Positions 32,270 through 41,058 of a stretch of DNA of 45,112 nt are shown one piece after another. The position numbers and the translations under genes were made by a program. The notes under the pieces are model-generated. The model was not told where the DNA came from and did not search any database. It saw only the letters and a program-made list of their open reading frames with translations. Position 1 is the stretch's first letter; each line of letters opens with the position of its first letter. The DNA is taken from assembly GCA_016715105.1 (NCBI GenBank), contig JADKBO010000045.1, forward strand, positions 1-45,112, read 5' to 3'. This stretch comes from Saprospiraceae bacterium. GTDB lineage: Bacteria > Bacteroidota > Bacteroidia > Chitinophagales > Saprospiraceae.

Positions 32270-33511
32270 TTATAAAACCTTTTTCTCGTCTGTATAATCA
32301 TGTAGGATACGGCTAAAATTTTCAACTTTCTGCTCTAGAAAAACTTGTCTGCCTTTGTACCTAATAATGCTGAGGTGATCATCAATTTCATTGAGCATTA
32401 ATTTGAGTGTAGGCTTATCCTTAGGGAAATGCCACATATAAGTCGCTTCCTCTGTGTCCAATGTTTCCAAAATTATATGATATTGTTCTTCCCCATTGAG
32501 TAGAAAAACAAAAGAGAAAGGACTTAAAACGAATCTAATTTTTAAAGTATTTCTGTCGTGTTGCTTTGACAAGAACTGTAAATGCTTCTCGTGTTTGTAG
32601 TTATCCTGCTTTAAAATATCCTCCAACAATTCTTCACCTGACTTATACAGCAAATTTTCCTTTTGCTGCTGAACTTGATTGATATCCAAAAGATTTTCAT
32701 CTTGATGAGTTTGCTTACCAATAATATTCTTTTGAACAAAACTGAATTTTACACCTTCAATGACTTCACGGTTTATTTTCTCTACGTCTTTTGATGTTGC
32801 TAACTGCGAAACCAATGTTTGGTTTTCAAACTCAGCAAGAATATTAATGTTTACATTTTTTGATTTAATAGCTTTTGAAAAGTAATGCTTTAAAACTTCA
32901 AACTCTGGTCTTACTTCAAGATTCTCGATTTCAAATTCAAGTTCAGTTCCAAATTCAGGAATTTTGTGTTTGAAGGCAATGCTTCCGAAACGAAATTCAA
33001 GTTGTTCAATCGGGACTTTTATTTCTCGGTCAATTACCAATGTGTCTGTTTCTACAATTTCTTCTATTGGATCATCAAATAAACTCGCTTGCCGGGTAAT
33101 CTTTCTGTAAAAGGTATTTCGTTTTAGAAACAGTTTATTCAGATAGTCAATTTTTATATCTCTGTAATCATAGATAATTGGTGTAACCTCTGAACGCTGG
33201 ACTCTACCGATGTATTGAATCAACTTTCCTTCAAATGAAAAGGGATAAACAAGAAATAAACAATTTGCGTTTTGCAAATCAGTTCCTTCGCCAAAGAGCT
33301 GGCCAGTTGTAATCAACACTTGGTAGCTACCATTTCTTAGAATTTCCCATTTTGAAATCCTATTACCTTCTGAATCATCACCGCTCAAGGTAACTGTTTC
33401 ATAAGATTGCTTCAAATACTGATGAAGTGAAACAATTTGTTCTTTTCTTTCAGTAATAATCACAACTCTTTTTCCATTTTTCAATTCAATGATTACATCT
33501 TGAAAAATCAA
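32270..33511 (-). CDS. C-terminal part of frameshifted TOTE-type primase-helicase
   Basis: The second helicase lobe: residues near the start read VVIITERKEQIVSLHQYLKQS, then QVLITTGQLFGEGTDLQNANCLFLVYPFSF and GKLIQYIGRVQRSE (the arginine-containing motif VI), followed by a 280-residue C-terminal region I do not recognise. The frame would begin at a TTG, which is an artefact: reading back in this frame gives VPFNSKTDHFETLSKVIVHDS, the expected continuation of the upstream frame. A one-base loss in a T-run (plus 33578-33580) separates the two halves. Confidence 0.75.
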   Translation of the reverse strand: MIFQDVIIELKNGKRVVIITERKEQIVSLHQYLKQSYETVTLSGDDSEGNRISKWEILRNGSYQVLITTGQLFGEGTDLQNANCLFLVYPFSFEGKLIQYIGRVQRSEVTPIIYDYRDIKIDYLNKLFLKRNTFYRKITRQASLFDDPIEEIVETDTLVIDREIKVPIEQLEFRFGSIAFKHKIPEFGTELEFEIENLEVRPEFEVLKHYFSKAIKSKNVNINILAEFENQTLVSQLATSKDVEKINREVIEGVKFSFVQKNIIGKQTHQDENLLDINQVQQQKENLLYKSGEELLEDILKQDNYKHEKHLQFLSKQHDRNTLKIRFVLSPFSFVFLLNGEEQYHIILETLDTEEATYMWHFPKDKPTLKLMLNEIDDHLSIIRYKGRQVFLEQKVENFSRILHDYTDEKKVL

Positions 33512-35232
33512 TTTGTTTCTCGTAGAATCGTGAACAATAACTTTTGAAAGCGTTTCAAAATGATCTGTCTTTGAATTAAAGGAACATCAAGTTCTGTATT
33601 TCTAATGACTATTTTTGTTTGCTGATTCGTGTTAATCTCTGTTGATTTTATCTCAGAAATAACCTTACCTAAATGTATGAAAATTAGCCTGCCATCATTG
33701 TATTTTCTAAACGGAGTAGCAGTTAATCCATAAAGGAAAAATGTTTGAATTTTTGCAATAGTGTTCCTGAAAGTTTCAGCAGGAATATGATGACACTCGT
33801 CTATTACCACAGTTCCGAAAGCTTCCTTCAAGTTAACATTATTGGGTTTATCAATTTCTTTGGATAAACTTTGAATGGTTGCAATCGTGATTTTCTGCCC
33901 AACCTTACTTTTTCCTTGCCCTATTTTTCCAATTTCGGTTTTTGGAATCCCAAGAAATGTTTCAATTCTTTCTGACCATTGGTCAACTAATTGTTTTCTA
34001 TGAACAATGATTAAAGAAGGTTGCTGTTTTTCTGAAATAATTTTTAACGCAACAATTGTCTTACCCGATCCAGGTGGAGCTACAATTACACCTAAATCCT
34101 TTTTTAGAATAGATTCAATTGCAGATTGCTGATGCCCTCTTAGTTGAGCATTAAAAGAAAAGGGGATGGACTGCAGCTTCTTTCTTTCATCAATAAAATC
34201 ATGATCTATATTGTTGCCTCTACAAAAGCGAATCAATTCTCCAATAAAACCTCTAGGAACAATAAGCTCTTTTTCTGTTTCCTCCACAAACTTGAAGTAT
34301 CTCTCTGTCCCGAAGGTGTTTCTTCCGATTTTTTTCTTGATGATGAATTCTGAATTACCAAAATTTAGCTCTTCTTTCAGGAAGTTTACCAACGACGTCG
34401 TTATTCCATCTCTGCTAATGTGCACTTCATTTCTCAAGAAAATTTTCAATTTCCCGATGGCGCCATTTTGGAAAACTGCATTGTAAGTTGTGTTTATAGT
34501 GTGATATTGCTGATCTAAATCCACAATGGAAATTCTCCTGATACTTTTTAGAAACTCAAATTGGTCTGAGAAAGGAATTTCTGTTTCAGGATTGATGAAA
34601 CAACTGTTTCCTTGTTCCAATGTTGTCTTAAATAACGGAAGAGCAATTAAATTTCCCAAGCCTTTTCCAGAAAGAAAATCTTGGTTTGGAAACAAACGAT
34701 CAAAACTTGAACCTTTGTCAAATACAGAAAATACTCCCGACTCTTCAAGAATAGTTTTAAAAATATTTCTGCTTCTTATTGCAGGGTATGGTTTATCAAA
34801 GAATATCCAAACATGTCCACCCTTACCTGAACGAGAGCGCTCCAAGTAGGCAGGAATGTTCCTTTCCAAACAGGATTTAATAAATTTCCTTGCATCATTT
34901 ATCCAATCGGCTTTATCAAAATCTGCTGCAAGAAAATACGAAGTATTATCGAGTAATAAGGGATAAACCCCAATGAGTTGTTCTCCATTTATATGTTTTG
35001 AAATTTCGTGGTCAGTAAGTTTTAAATAGGTTTTGTCATCATAGTTTTGGAACGTCCCGCCTTTCATTCTATGTGCCCGATACCTGTATGGGTCATAATG
35101 ATATGCTGGCATATAGCCACTCTTGTTTTCCTTTACCCAACGGATCGCAAATACATCTTCCCTGCTTTTGAAAACATTCTTGAATACTTGGATTTGATTT
35201 GAGAGTGAGATATCCATATTGTTAATCTTCAT
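33508..35232 (-). CDS. N-terminal part of frameshifted TOTE-type primase-helicase
   Basis: 574 residues with two domains. The archaeo-eukaryotic primase domain (about residues 15-260) shows the catalytic D104-x-D106 in YFLAADFDKADW and H140 in RSRSGKGGHVWIF. A superfamily-2 helicase lobe follows: Walker A GVIVAPPGSGKTIVALK (about 381-397), DECH box at 478-481, motif III TATPFR. This architecture is that of TOTE conflict-system proteins, which couple a primase and a helicase and are thought to act in defence or DNA conflict. The frame drifts after VIRNTELDVP; the helicase continues at 33511. Confidence 0.8.
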   Translation of the reverse strand: MKINNMDISLSNQIQVFKNVFKSREDVFAIRWVKENKSGYMPAYHYDPYRYRAHRMKGGTFQNYDDKTYLKLTDHEISKHINGEQLIGVYPLLLDNTSYFLAADFDKADWINDARKFIKSCLERNIPAYLERSRSGKGGHVWIFFDKPYPAIRSRNIFKTILEESGVFSVFDKGSSFDRLFPNQDFLSGKGLGNLIALPLFKTTLEQGNSCFINPETEIPFSDQFEFLKSIRRISIVDLDQQYHTINTTYNAVFQNGAIGKLKIFLRNEVHISRDGITTSLVNFLKEELNFGNSEFIIKKKIGRNTFGTERYFKFVEETEKELIVPRGFIGELIRFCRGNNIDHDFIDERKKLQSIPFSFNAQLRGHQQSAIESILKKDLGVIVAPPGSGKTIVALKIISEKQQPSLIIVHRKQLVDQWSERIETFLGIPKTEIGKIGQGKSKVGQKITIATIQSLSKEIDKPNNVNLKEAFGTVVIDECHHIPAETFRNTIAKIQTFFLYGLTATPFRKYNDGRLIFIHLGKVISEIKSTEINTNQQTKIVIRNTELDVPLIQRQIILKRFQKLLFTILRETN

Positions 35233-35368
35233 TTGATTCCCATGGATTGCTTCATTCTGTGATGCATATTAGACCGAAAATGGAAGGTCAATTTTCTGGT
35301 TGAAAATTTAGTCAATTTCTTAATCGTTAAATTTTGCCGTCCCCTCACTATGAAATGCCAATCTATCA

Positions 35369-35695
35369 TTAATTATTAGTTTTCTTTTTTAGTGTAATTT
35401 CTCCAATATTATATGCATATATTGAAGAAGGAAGAAATGTAAATTTCAAACCAAGTATTTCTTTCATTCCTATTTGATCAATTGAAGTGATAACAGCTGA
35501 TTTCAGGTTATTAGTTTCACAAAAATTAATTAAACTTTTCAATTCTTCGGGTTTAGTAAAATATCGATTACTCCATTTAATTTCTACTCCCCAAACAGGT
35601 TTAAAATTTTTGTCATCTACCAAGACAAGATCTACTTCACCTTCATTTCTTTTGAATCCCGCTTTCTCGTGACATTGTCTCATATGAAAATTCAT
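35369..35695 (-). CDS. C-terminal part of DUF4143-type ATPase
   Basis: 108 residues of the nuclease-like C-terminal domain of DUF4143 ATPases, with EGEVDLVLVDDKNFKPVWGVEIKWSNRYF (the family's E-V-D-L and E-I-K-W segments). It overlaps the upstream frame by 53 bp in a different phase. About 80 residues of the family's middle part are missing between the two, so this is not a simple one-base shift but a deletion or larger rearrangement with a frame change. Its first codons are artefactual. Confidence 0.65.
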   Translation of the reverse strand: MNFHMRQCHEKAGFKRNEGEVDLVLVDDKNFKPVWGVEIKWSNRYFTKPEELKSLINFCETNNLKSAVITSIDQIGMKEILGLKFTFLPSSIYAYNIGEITLKKKTNN

Positions 35696-36554
35696 TGCCA
35701 GTATTGTATGCTATGTAGGTGAAAAATCTGTTTAACTCCTGAACATCTTTTATTCCATACAAGCTCGGTAGATCTCTAAGCAGAACTTTGTCAACAATGT
35801 CGTTTTTTACATATCTACCCATAGAGCCTTGTATTTTTTCTGATAAAACAACCTCTGGGTATCCTCCAAAATTTAAATAATGGACAAATTCTTTATTTAA
35901 TGCTTTGGTATCATGAGTTAAGCAATACTTTATTTCCTTCTCTCCATATTGGATATCCCCTTGAAATATCAAGTGATCTAATTTTTTCAAATGAATATAT
36001 TCCTGAAATGTTAATGGAGGTAACAAGAAATCCGTGAACCTACCCGCCCCGCTTTCCGTACTGTGCCATTTTAAAGCTGCGGCTGCTGAGCCAGAAACGA
36101 TGAATTTTGTTTGAGGATTTGAGTCAACCAATACTTTTAGATGCCTTTCCCAATCTTTCAAGTATTGTATTTCATCAAAGAAGACATAACAACCGGTAAG
36201 GTCTTGTTGATTTAAAGAATCCTTGTATAAAGTTAAAACATCCTCTAAACTTAAATTGACATAAATTGGGTTGTCTATTCCTATAAAGAATAGTTTATGA
36301 GGATTTGTTTCCTCTTTTAGTAATTTTTCAATGCAATGAAACAACATTACAGTTTTACCAACCCTTCTAGGTCCCATTAGGACTAAAGCCCTATTAATGC
36401 TCCTTTCAACAACGAATGGATAAAAGAGATCAAAATACAATCTCTTGGACATTGAGCTATATGCGTTTGGTATCTCTTTGGTAACCCACCATGGATTTTC
36501 GTAACGAATACGTTCAATAATCTTTTCTGTCGGAATAAGCTTCATAATTGCCAT
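35643..36554 (-). CDS. N-terminal part of DUF4143-type ATPase
   Basis: AAA-like ATPase of the family with DUF4143. Walker A is RALVLMGPRRVGKTVMLFH (GPRRVGKT) and Walker B is CYVFFDEIQYL; a sensor segment KFIVSGSAAAALK follows, and FTDFLLPPLTFQEYI is the family linker. The frame stops after GIQKK. ATG 36554 (MAIMKLIP) is preferred to a TTG at 36575. Its usual role is unknown. An 11-bp inverted repeat lies just above the start and may be an operator. Confidence 0.75.
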   Translation of the reverse strand: MAIMKLIPTEKIIERIRYENPWWVTKEIPNAYSSMSKRLYFDLFYPFVVERSINRALVLMGPRRVGKTVMLFHCIEKLLKEETNPHKLFFIGIDNPIYVNLSLEDVLTLYKDSLNQQDLTGCYVFFDEIQYLKDWERHLKVLVDSNPQTKFIVSGSAAAALKWHSTESGAGRFTDFLLPPLTFQEYIHLKKLDHLIFQGDIQYGEKEIKYCLTHDTKALNKEFVHYLNFGGYPEVVLSEKIQGSMGRYVKNDIVDKVLLRDLPSLYGIKDVQELNRFFTYIAYNTGNEFSYETMSRESGIQKK

Positions 36555-36582
36555 ATTTTCATCTAAATACAACAAATTTTAC

Positions 36583-36612
36583 AAAATAGATAGATTCAAA
36601 ACTATCTATTTT
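36583..36612. promoter_or_regulatory. Perfect inverted repeat upstream of the DUF4143 ATPase gene
   Basis: AAAATAGATAG (36583-36593) and CTATCTATTTT (36602-36612) form a perfect 11-bp arm pair with an 8-bp spacer, 29 bp upstream of the ATPase start. The arms have low GC, so a strong RNA terminator is unlikely; an operator for a dimeric regulator fits better. The rest of the spacer (36613-36869) shows no feature. Confidence 0.45.
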
Positions 36613-36869
36613 TACAAATAATGCTATTTTAAGGTTTTTAAAGGGCTAAAAAGTATTTAATTTGACAATCGACTGCCAAATTATTACTGCAGAGTTTTGT
36701 GGACAGCTAAATTGAATTGGCAGAATGTTCTTTCTTCGAACTGAAGTTCACAGCCCACCGGACTTAGGTTGTTGAGAAATGAATTTCTTTACTGCAATTA
36801 GTCGAGCCAAATCGAGTACACGGAAAACTTATTTTTAGGTGGTAATTTCAACTTGCCTTACTACTCTGT

Positions 36870-37052
36870 TTATTCACGTTTTGCTCTAAATAAAGTCACA
36901 AATTCGTTTATCAAAAGACCTGACAAAACACCGATTACAAAGATAGAAACAAACTGTATCGATCTTATGTTGTCGTTGCCAGCAAGTCTACTATAGTTCA
37001 CTACAGATATCATGAGCAAAACTGCAATGATGACTCTTCTTTTCTTTTCCAT
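36870..37052 (-). CDS. Small membrane protein, 60 residues
   Basis: MEKKRRVIIAVLLMISVVNYSRL, then FVSIFVIGVLSGLLINEFVTLFRAKRE. Two hydrophobic helices (about 7-25 and 33-53). Similar 60-residue proteins occur in other Bacteroidota. It follows the 126-residue membrane gene by 2 bp and is probably the last gene of the AAA+/TPR unit. Confidence 0.65.
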   Translation of the reverse strand: MEKKRRVIIAVLLMISVVNYSRLAGNDNIRSIQFVSIFVIGVLSGLLINEFVTLFRAKRE

Positions 37053-37054
37053 TT

Positions 37055-37435
37055 TTAAGTTGTTGTTTTGTGATGTTCAATTCCCTCTTTACTTTTCCTG
37101 AAGGCCATAAAAAATTGAAAAAGCCCAAGAAGCATATATGTTATTGGAAGCCCTTTTTTCCCTAATTGAAAATAATCAAAGGCTACTATAAATGTCAAAA
37201 TACCCTCAATTATAAAAAATATTCCGTCGACCCAAGGTACTTTTTTTTCAATGATTGGATGAAAAAATGCAATGGATAAAAACACTAACCCTGCTAAGGC
37301 AAATATTTTATAAGTTTCTTGTCCGCCTTCAAATAATACATAAGCATGAATAAGAATGACCATTCCAGCTCCAATGTGTGCAAAGCGTTTTCTTTTGTCT
37401 CGATTTTTAAATAATTTTCTATTATCATATCTCAC
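37055..37435 (-). CDS. Membrane protein, 126 residues
   Basis: A charged N-terminus (MRYDNRKLFKNRDKRKRFAH), then helices at about residues 20-35, 45-62 (FALAGLVFLSIAFFHPII), 70-87 and 96-112. No family recognised. It sits 2 bp upstream of the small membrane gene and 107 bp downstream of the next membrane gene. A role with the AAA+ ATPase unit is possible only by position. Confidence 0.6.
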   Translation of the reverse strand: MRYDNRKLFKNRDKRKRFAHIGAGMVILIHAYVLFEGGQETYKIFALAGLVFLSIAFFHPIIEKKVPWVDGIFFIIEGILTFIVAFDYFQLGKKGLPITYMLLGLFQFFMAFRKSKEGIEHHKTTT

Positions 37436-37542
37436 GTTTTGTTGCTTTCGTAACTCAAATTATTGGTGTAGTCTCTTCAATATTGTATACATATTTCTAT
37501 GCGGGAAGGATTAAAATCTCAAACCATGTTTTTCTTTTGTAG

Positions 37543-37869
37543 TTATAAGTTGTCCTGCTTGATGAGCATGTAATTCGCTACCCATTGAAAAGCTACAAAT
37601 CCAAAAAGGAAAACTCCAGTCATTAGATTAAACATTTCACCTGTCGTAAATGTAAGCCCTATAGCAATAAGTCCAACGAGTGCCAGAGCAATTGTATAAA
37701 TCAATAGTCCGTTTTTATTTTTAGAAGGTGAAAACATGGAACCTAATGGCAACATCATTGCAAAGCCAAAAACAGCAATGGTCAACATTTTTTCTTCTGA
37801 TAAAACAAAGTATAAAAGTAGACCTACAATGCATGTTCCTAAACTCATAGCAACCACAAAGTTTAACAT
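37543..37869 (-). CDS. Membrane protein, 108 residues
   Basis: Four hydrophobic segments (MLNFVVAMSLGTCIVGLLLYFV, MLTIAVFGFAMMLPLGSMF, LLIYTIALALVGLIAIGLTF, LMTGVFLFGFVAFQWVANYM) with very short loops. Its start is directly next to the TPR gene's stop (37869/37870), which argues for co-translation. No family recognised. Confidence 0.6.
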   Translation of the reverse strand: MLNFVVAMSLGTCIVGLLLYFVLSEEKMLTIAVFGFAMMLPLGSMFSPSKNKNGLLIYTIALALVGLIAIGLTFTTGEMFNLMTGVFLFGFVAFQWVANYMLIKQDNL

Positions 37870-38784
37870 TTAGAGTAATTGCCCGTATTTATTAAATCGC
37901 AAAAACAAATTACTGATTGGTCCTATTATCCAAGTTGAAAATGCAAAGATAGCAAGTGCAATAATGAGCGGAGTTAAGTAAGGTTGAAGGGCTTCGTTAT
38001 TTCTTGCAATTGATCTCAATACCTTAAAACCAAAATAAAATCCAATGATTACTGCCCACTGATACTTAGCAGTAAGGTTGCTCATAAAAAATGAATACTT
38101 CAGAAAAAGGCGATAAATGGGGTTTGTTGCTTTGATCGCTTCAAGCATTCCTGCTTGTGCATAATAAAAAGTTGGGTCATTGGTTAGCGCTTCTTTAAAA
38201 TGTTCTAATGCTTTTTTATGGTCTCCCTTTTCAAGTAATCCCCATCCATAATTTGTATGCGTGTATGCATTGTTTGGATCTTCACGTAAGGCTCCTTCAA
38301 TTGTTTCAAATGATTCTTCACTACGATTCAGTTTGTTTAATGCGGTACTTCTCGTGTTTAACGCCATTAGATTTTCGGCATCGATTTCCAAAGCTCTATT
38401 TGCTATTTCAAGTGATTCTTCAAACTGTTTGCGCACCAATTTGATGTTAGCCAATACTGCAAAGTAGTCTGCATTGTAAGCATCTAGCTCAATTGCTTGA
38501 TTTATATTTTTTTCGGCTTCGCTCAATTTTTCTTGCTCAATTGCAATACGTGATTTGATGAAGAATAAATATGCAGAATCAGGCGATAGGCCAATTGCAT
38601 TTTCTATGATGGTATTGGCATTTTCAAATTTATCTTGTTGCAAGTATACTTCTGCCAGCAATGTCAAAAAGTGAATGTTGTTTGAATCTTCTGTTAGTAA
38701 ATCAGAAAGGATCTTTTCTGCTTCCTGAAATTTTTTCTGTTGAATGAGAATTTCAACTTTTGATAGTCTTTGATCTTCTGTCAT
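37870..38784 (-). CDS. TPR protein with C-terminal membrane helices
   Basis: A 304-residue protein. About six tetratricopeptide repeats fill residues 1-215, for example FQEAEKILSDLLTEDSNN, FENANTIIENAIGLSPDS, LSEAEKNINQAIELDAYN, FEESLEIANRALEIDAEN and HKKALEHFKEALTNDPTF. The last 75 residues carry two hydrophobic helices (WAVIIGFYFGFKVL and LTPLIIALAIFAFSTWIIG) that would tether it to the membrane. The ATG is immediately behind the ATPase stop (38786), so both belong to the same unit; the TPR domain may present substrates to the ATPase. That link is inferred from position. Confidence 0.85.
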   Translation of the reverse strand: MTEDQRLSKVEILIQQKKFQEAEKILSDLLTEDSNNIHFLTLLAEVYLQQDKFENANTIIENAIGLSPDSAYLFFIKSRIAIEQEKLSEAEKNINQAIELDAYNADYFAVLANIKLVRKQFEESLEIANRALEIDAENLMALNTRSTALNKLNRSEESFETIEGALREDPNNAYTHTNYGWGLLEKGDHKKALEHFKEALTNDPTFYYAQAGMLEAIKATNPIYRLFLKYSFFMSNLTAKYQWAVIIGFYFGFKVLRSIARNNEALQPYLTPLIIALAIFAFSTWIIGPISNLFLRFNKYGQLL

Positions 38785-38785
38785 G

Positions 38786-39523
38786 TTATTTCTTAATTTT
38801 CAAATAGGTTAAAATATCGTCATAAAGTCCTGAATCATTTGCAAACATGGCAAAATTCTTTGCTGTCGAAAACCATTCCTGAGTACTTGGTTTATGCTTT
38901 TTCAAAGCACTTAGCAAATCGTTTGTTTCAAGCGGTTTTGGAATGCCATCGCTAAAAGAAGCCTCAAGTTTTTGTTCGATTGCGATGTCAATAATTGCGT
39001 CAAGGTCCGCACCAGAGTAATGCTCTGCTTTTTTGGAAATGGTCTGCAAATCAATTGTGCCCGTTGGTTTGTTATTTAACTTTAATCTTAAAATTGACTC
39101 TCTTGTTGTTACGTCTGGTGGTGGAACAAAGACAATCCTATCGAACCTTCCAGGTCGTCTGAATGCAGGATCTAGATTCCAAGGAGTATTGGTAGCTCCA
39201 ATGACTAAAACGCCCTCGTTTGTACTATCAATTCCGTCAAGTTCTTGCAAAAATTGATTGATCAAATGTCTGCCGCTTGATTGCTTCATGTCGCTTCTAC
39301 TAGCTCCCAAAGCATCAATCTCATCAATGAATAAAACACATGGAGTATTATTTCTTGCCAATTCAAATATTTCGTGTAGATTTTTTTCACTGTTGCCAAT
39401 CCACATATCCAAAATATCATTCAAACTCACACTTATGAATTTGGCATTTACTTGGCCAGCTGTTGCTTTTGGCAATGAATGTCTTACCACAACCTGGTGG
39501 TCCATAAAGTAAAATGCCACCAC
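38786..39523 (-). CDS. C-terminal part of frameshifted TPR-AAA+ ATPase
   Basis: From residue 19 (KATAGQVNAKFISVSL) on this frame encodes the rest of the AAA+ module: Walker B CVLFIDEIDALG (about 62-73), sensor 1 in VLVIGATNTPW, and the arginine-finger region FRRPGRFDRIVFV (about 121-133), then the C-terminal helical lid and a tail ending KK. The CDC48/FtsH-like sequence would unfold or remodel proteins. The first 18 codons are artefactual: the true start is in the overlapping upstream frame, with a 1-base insertion in the run at plus 39467-39470. Confidence 0.8.
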   Translation of the reverse strand: MVAFYFMDHQVVVRHSLPKATAGQVNAKFISVSLNDILDMWIGNSEKNLHEIFELARNNTPCVLFIDEIDALGASRSDMKQSSGRHLINQFLQELDGIDSTNEGVLVIGATNTPWNLDPAFRRPGRFDRIVFVPPPDVTTRESILRLKLNNKPTGTIDLQTISKKAEHYSGADLDAIIDIAIEQKLEASFSDGIPKPLETNDLLSALKKHKPSTQEWFSTAKNFAMFANDSGLYDDILTYLKIKK

Positions 39524-40094
39524 CTACTTTTTTGCCATATGCTTTGTAAAGTTCAGGATGCAGTAGCGGTTTTATAATTTTTAATTCAATCTCTTTTTTT
39601 ACCAACTCCATGCCTCCAACATCACCGAAATTGATTTTTGGTTTTTGCAAAAAGCGATTGTCTATTTCTTCTTCTGTTTCAGTTATCTCATTACTTCCTC
39701 TTTGACGCAATTGGTTATCAAGTTCTTCATTAAAATATTTTGGGTCAATGGCCAGGGCATTTTTGTAAGCTTCAATGGCCTTTGCGATTGAATTTTCCTT
39801 TAAAAGCCCTTTTGCATATAAGGTAAAAACGGCTATATCGCTTGTTCCTTTTTCAATCACTTCCTCCAAAACAACATTACATGCAGAATAACTACCTTTT
39901 CTATAAAACACATTTGCCAGTCCAACCTTTGCTTTGTCCTCATTAGAAATTTTGAGAATGGCAGCATACTCTATTTCTGCTTCATCAAGTCTGTTCAATG
40001 TCAAAAGCGTGTCAGCTAGTAAAAAGCGCAAAGGAGTATTGTCTGGAGAATGTTTTAAAGCTTCGCGTAAGCTGTCTATTGTTTTGTCGTTCAT
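39417..40094 (-). CDS. N-terminal part of frameshifted TPR-AAA+ ATPase
   Basis: 225 residues: TPR helices (residues 1-120; MNDKTIDSLREALKHSPDN, LDEAEIEYAAILKISN, IAKAIEAYKNALAIDPKY), a linker, then the first half of an AAA+ domain with GDVGGMELVKKEIEL and Walker A GGGILLYGPPGCGKTFIAK (GPPGCGKT at 198-205). After the lysine the frame slips into KSNSWPS; dropping one A of an A4 run gives KATAGQVNA, so the repaired protein is about 435 residues. It heads the unit with the TPR-membrane protein and three membrane proteins. Confidence 0.8.
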   Translation of the reverse strand: MNDKTIDSLREALKHSPDNTPLRFLLADTLLTLNRLDEAEIEYAAILKISNEDKAKVGLANVFYRKGSYSACNVVLEEVIEKGTSDIAVFTLYAKGLLKENSIAKAIEAYKNALAIDPKYFNEELDNQLRQRGSNEITETEEEIDNRFLQKPKINFGDVGGMELVKKEIELKIIKPLLHPELYKAYGKKVGGGILLYGPPGCGKTFIAKSNSWPSKCQIHKCEFE

Positions 40095-40215
40095 ATGTTC
40101 AATTTTACGGTGTAGTCAAAAATAACTTCCCTAAGGTTTTTCAAATTTACATTGATCTGATCAATTGTAATAGGCAAGGCAAACTATATGTTTAATATTA
40201 ATTTGTCTGAAGACT

Positions 40216-41007
40216 TTATTCCCACCAATCTTTTAATTTTTTCCCCCCTTTTTCTCGAACCATCGCTTTATTTGGTACTTGGTTTTTATGAGCAATATCT
40301 AACCAACCTCTGTTCCAATATTTTTCTGATACGCTAAATTCACCAGCTCCATTATCAAAATCTTGATTGGCATTGGGGACTCGCCAATCTCCCCAATTGC
40401 AAATCTTTTCCTTTCTTGTTGAATTACTTTTCCAAACTCCAATAAAAGCATTGTTGCAATAGCTGTCTGGAATAGATTGAATGTCATCGTATTTTAACTC
40501 GTCATTTTTGTCAAGATACCATTTGGAATATAATTTCCCTTTGAAAACACCACTGTCTTTTTGTTGAGCATTTTGTTCAAAGTTATATTCCGCAATCAAA
40601 ATGCCTTGTTTTTTTATTCCTTTGTTTTGGTATTCATCATCAACTCCAAAGTGCAATTCCTTAACTTCATTTACGATCTGGAGCGTAATGATTCCAAAAA
40701 AATCACAAACAATATCTTTAATCATCGACTTACCAGATACGTAATATTCATTCGGATTTTCTACATTTTTATTTATCGAAAGAAATTTTACCCTAATCCG
40801 TTGATGGTCTTCACCAATAATTCCATAAATATATTCATTTGCTGTTTTATTCCAAATATTCGAAAAGTTATACTTTCTGAATTCATTTAATTGTTCCCCA
40901 GATTTTAATTCATCTTCTAATAAAAAGTTAGATAGGAAATGTTGATCAGATTGTGCAATTATACTGTTAGTAAAAAGTAATATTCCCCAAAGTATTAATT
41001 TGTTCAT
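40216..41007 (-). CDS. Secreted hypothetical protein
   Basis: A 263-residue protein with a signal peptide (MNKLILWGILLFTNSIIAQ). The mature part has KYNFSNIWNKTANEYIYGIIG, then IRVKFLSINKN, KKQGILIAEYNFEQNA, GVFKGKLYSKWYLD, and ends with NWGDWRVPNANQDFDNGAGEFSV, YWNRGWLDIAHKN. I do not recognise a family. It appears to be a single gene, separated by short spacers from the ATPase and the VOC gene. Confidence 0.6.
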   Translation of the reverse strand: MNKLILWGILLFTNSIIAQSDQHFLSNFLLEDELKSGEQLNEFRKYNFSNIWNKTANEYIYGIIGEDHQRIRVKFLSINKNVENPNEYYVSGKSMIKDIVCDFFGIITLQIVNEVKELHFGVDDEYQNKGIKKQGILIAEYNFEQNAQQKDSGVFKGKLYSKWYLDKNDELKYDDIQSIPDSYCNNAFIGVWKSNSTRKEKICNWGDWRVPNANQDFDNGAGEFSVSEKYWNRGWLDIAHKNQVPNKAMVREKGGKKLKDWWE

Positions 41008-41058
41008 AATCCCATTTTTTGTAGATAATGCTTACTGACTGAAGGTTCTCGTACTTTT

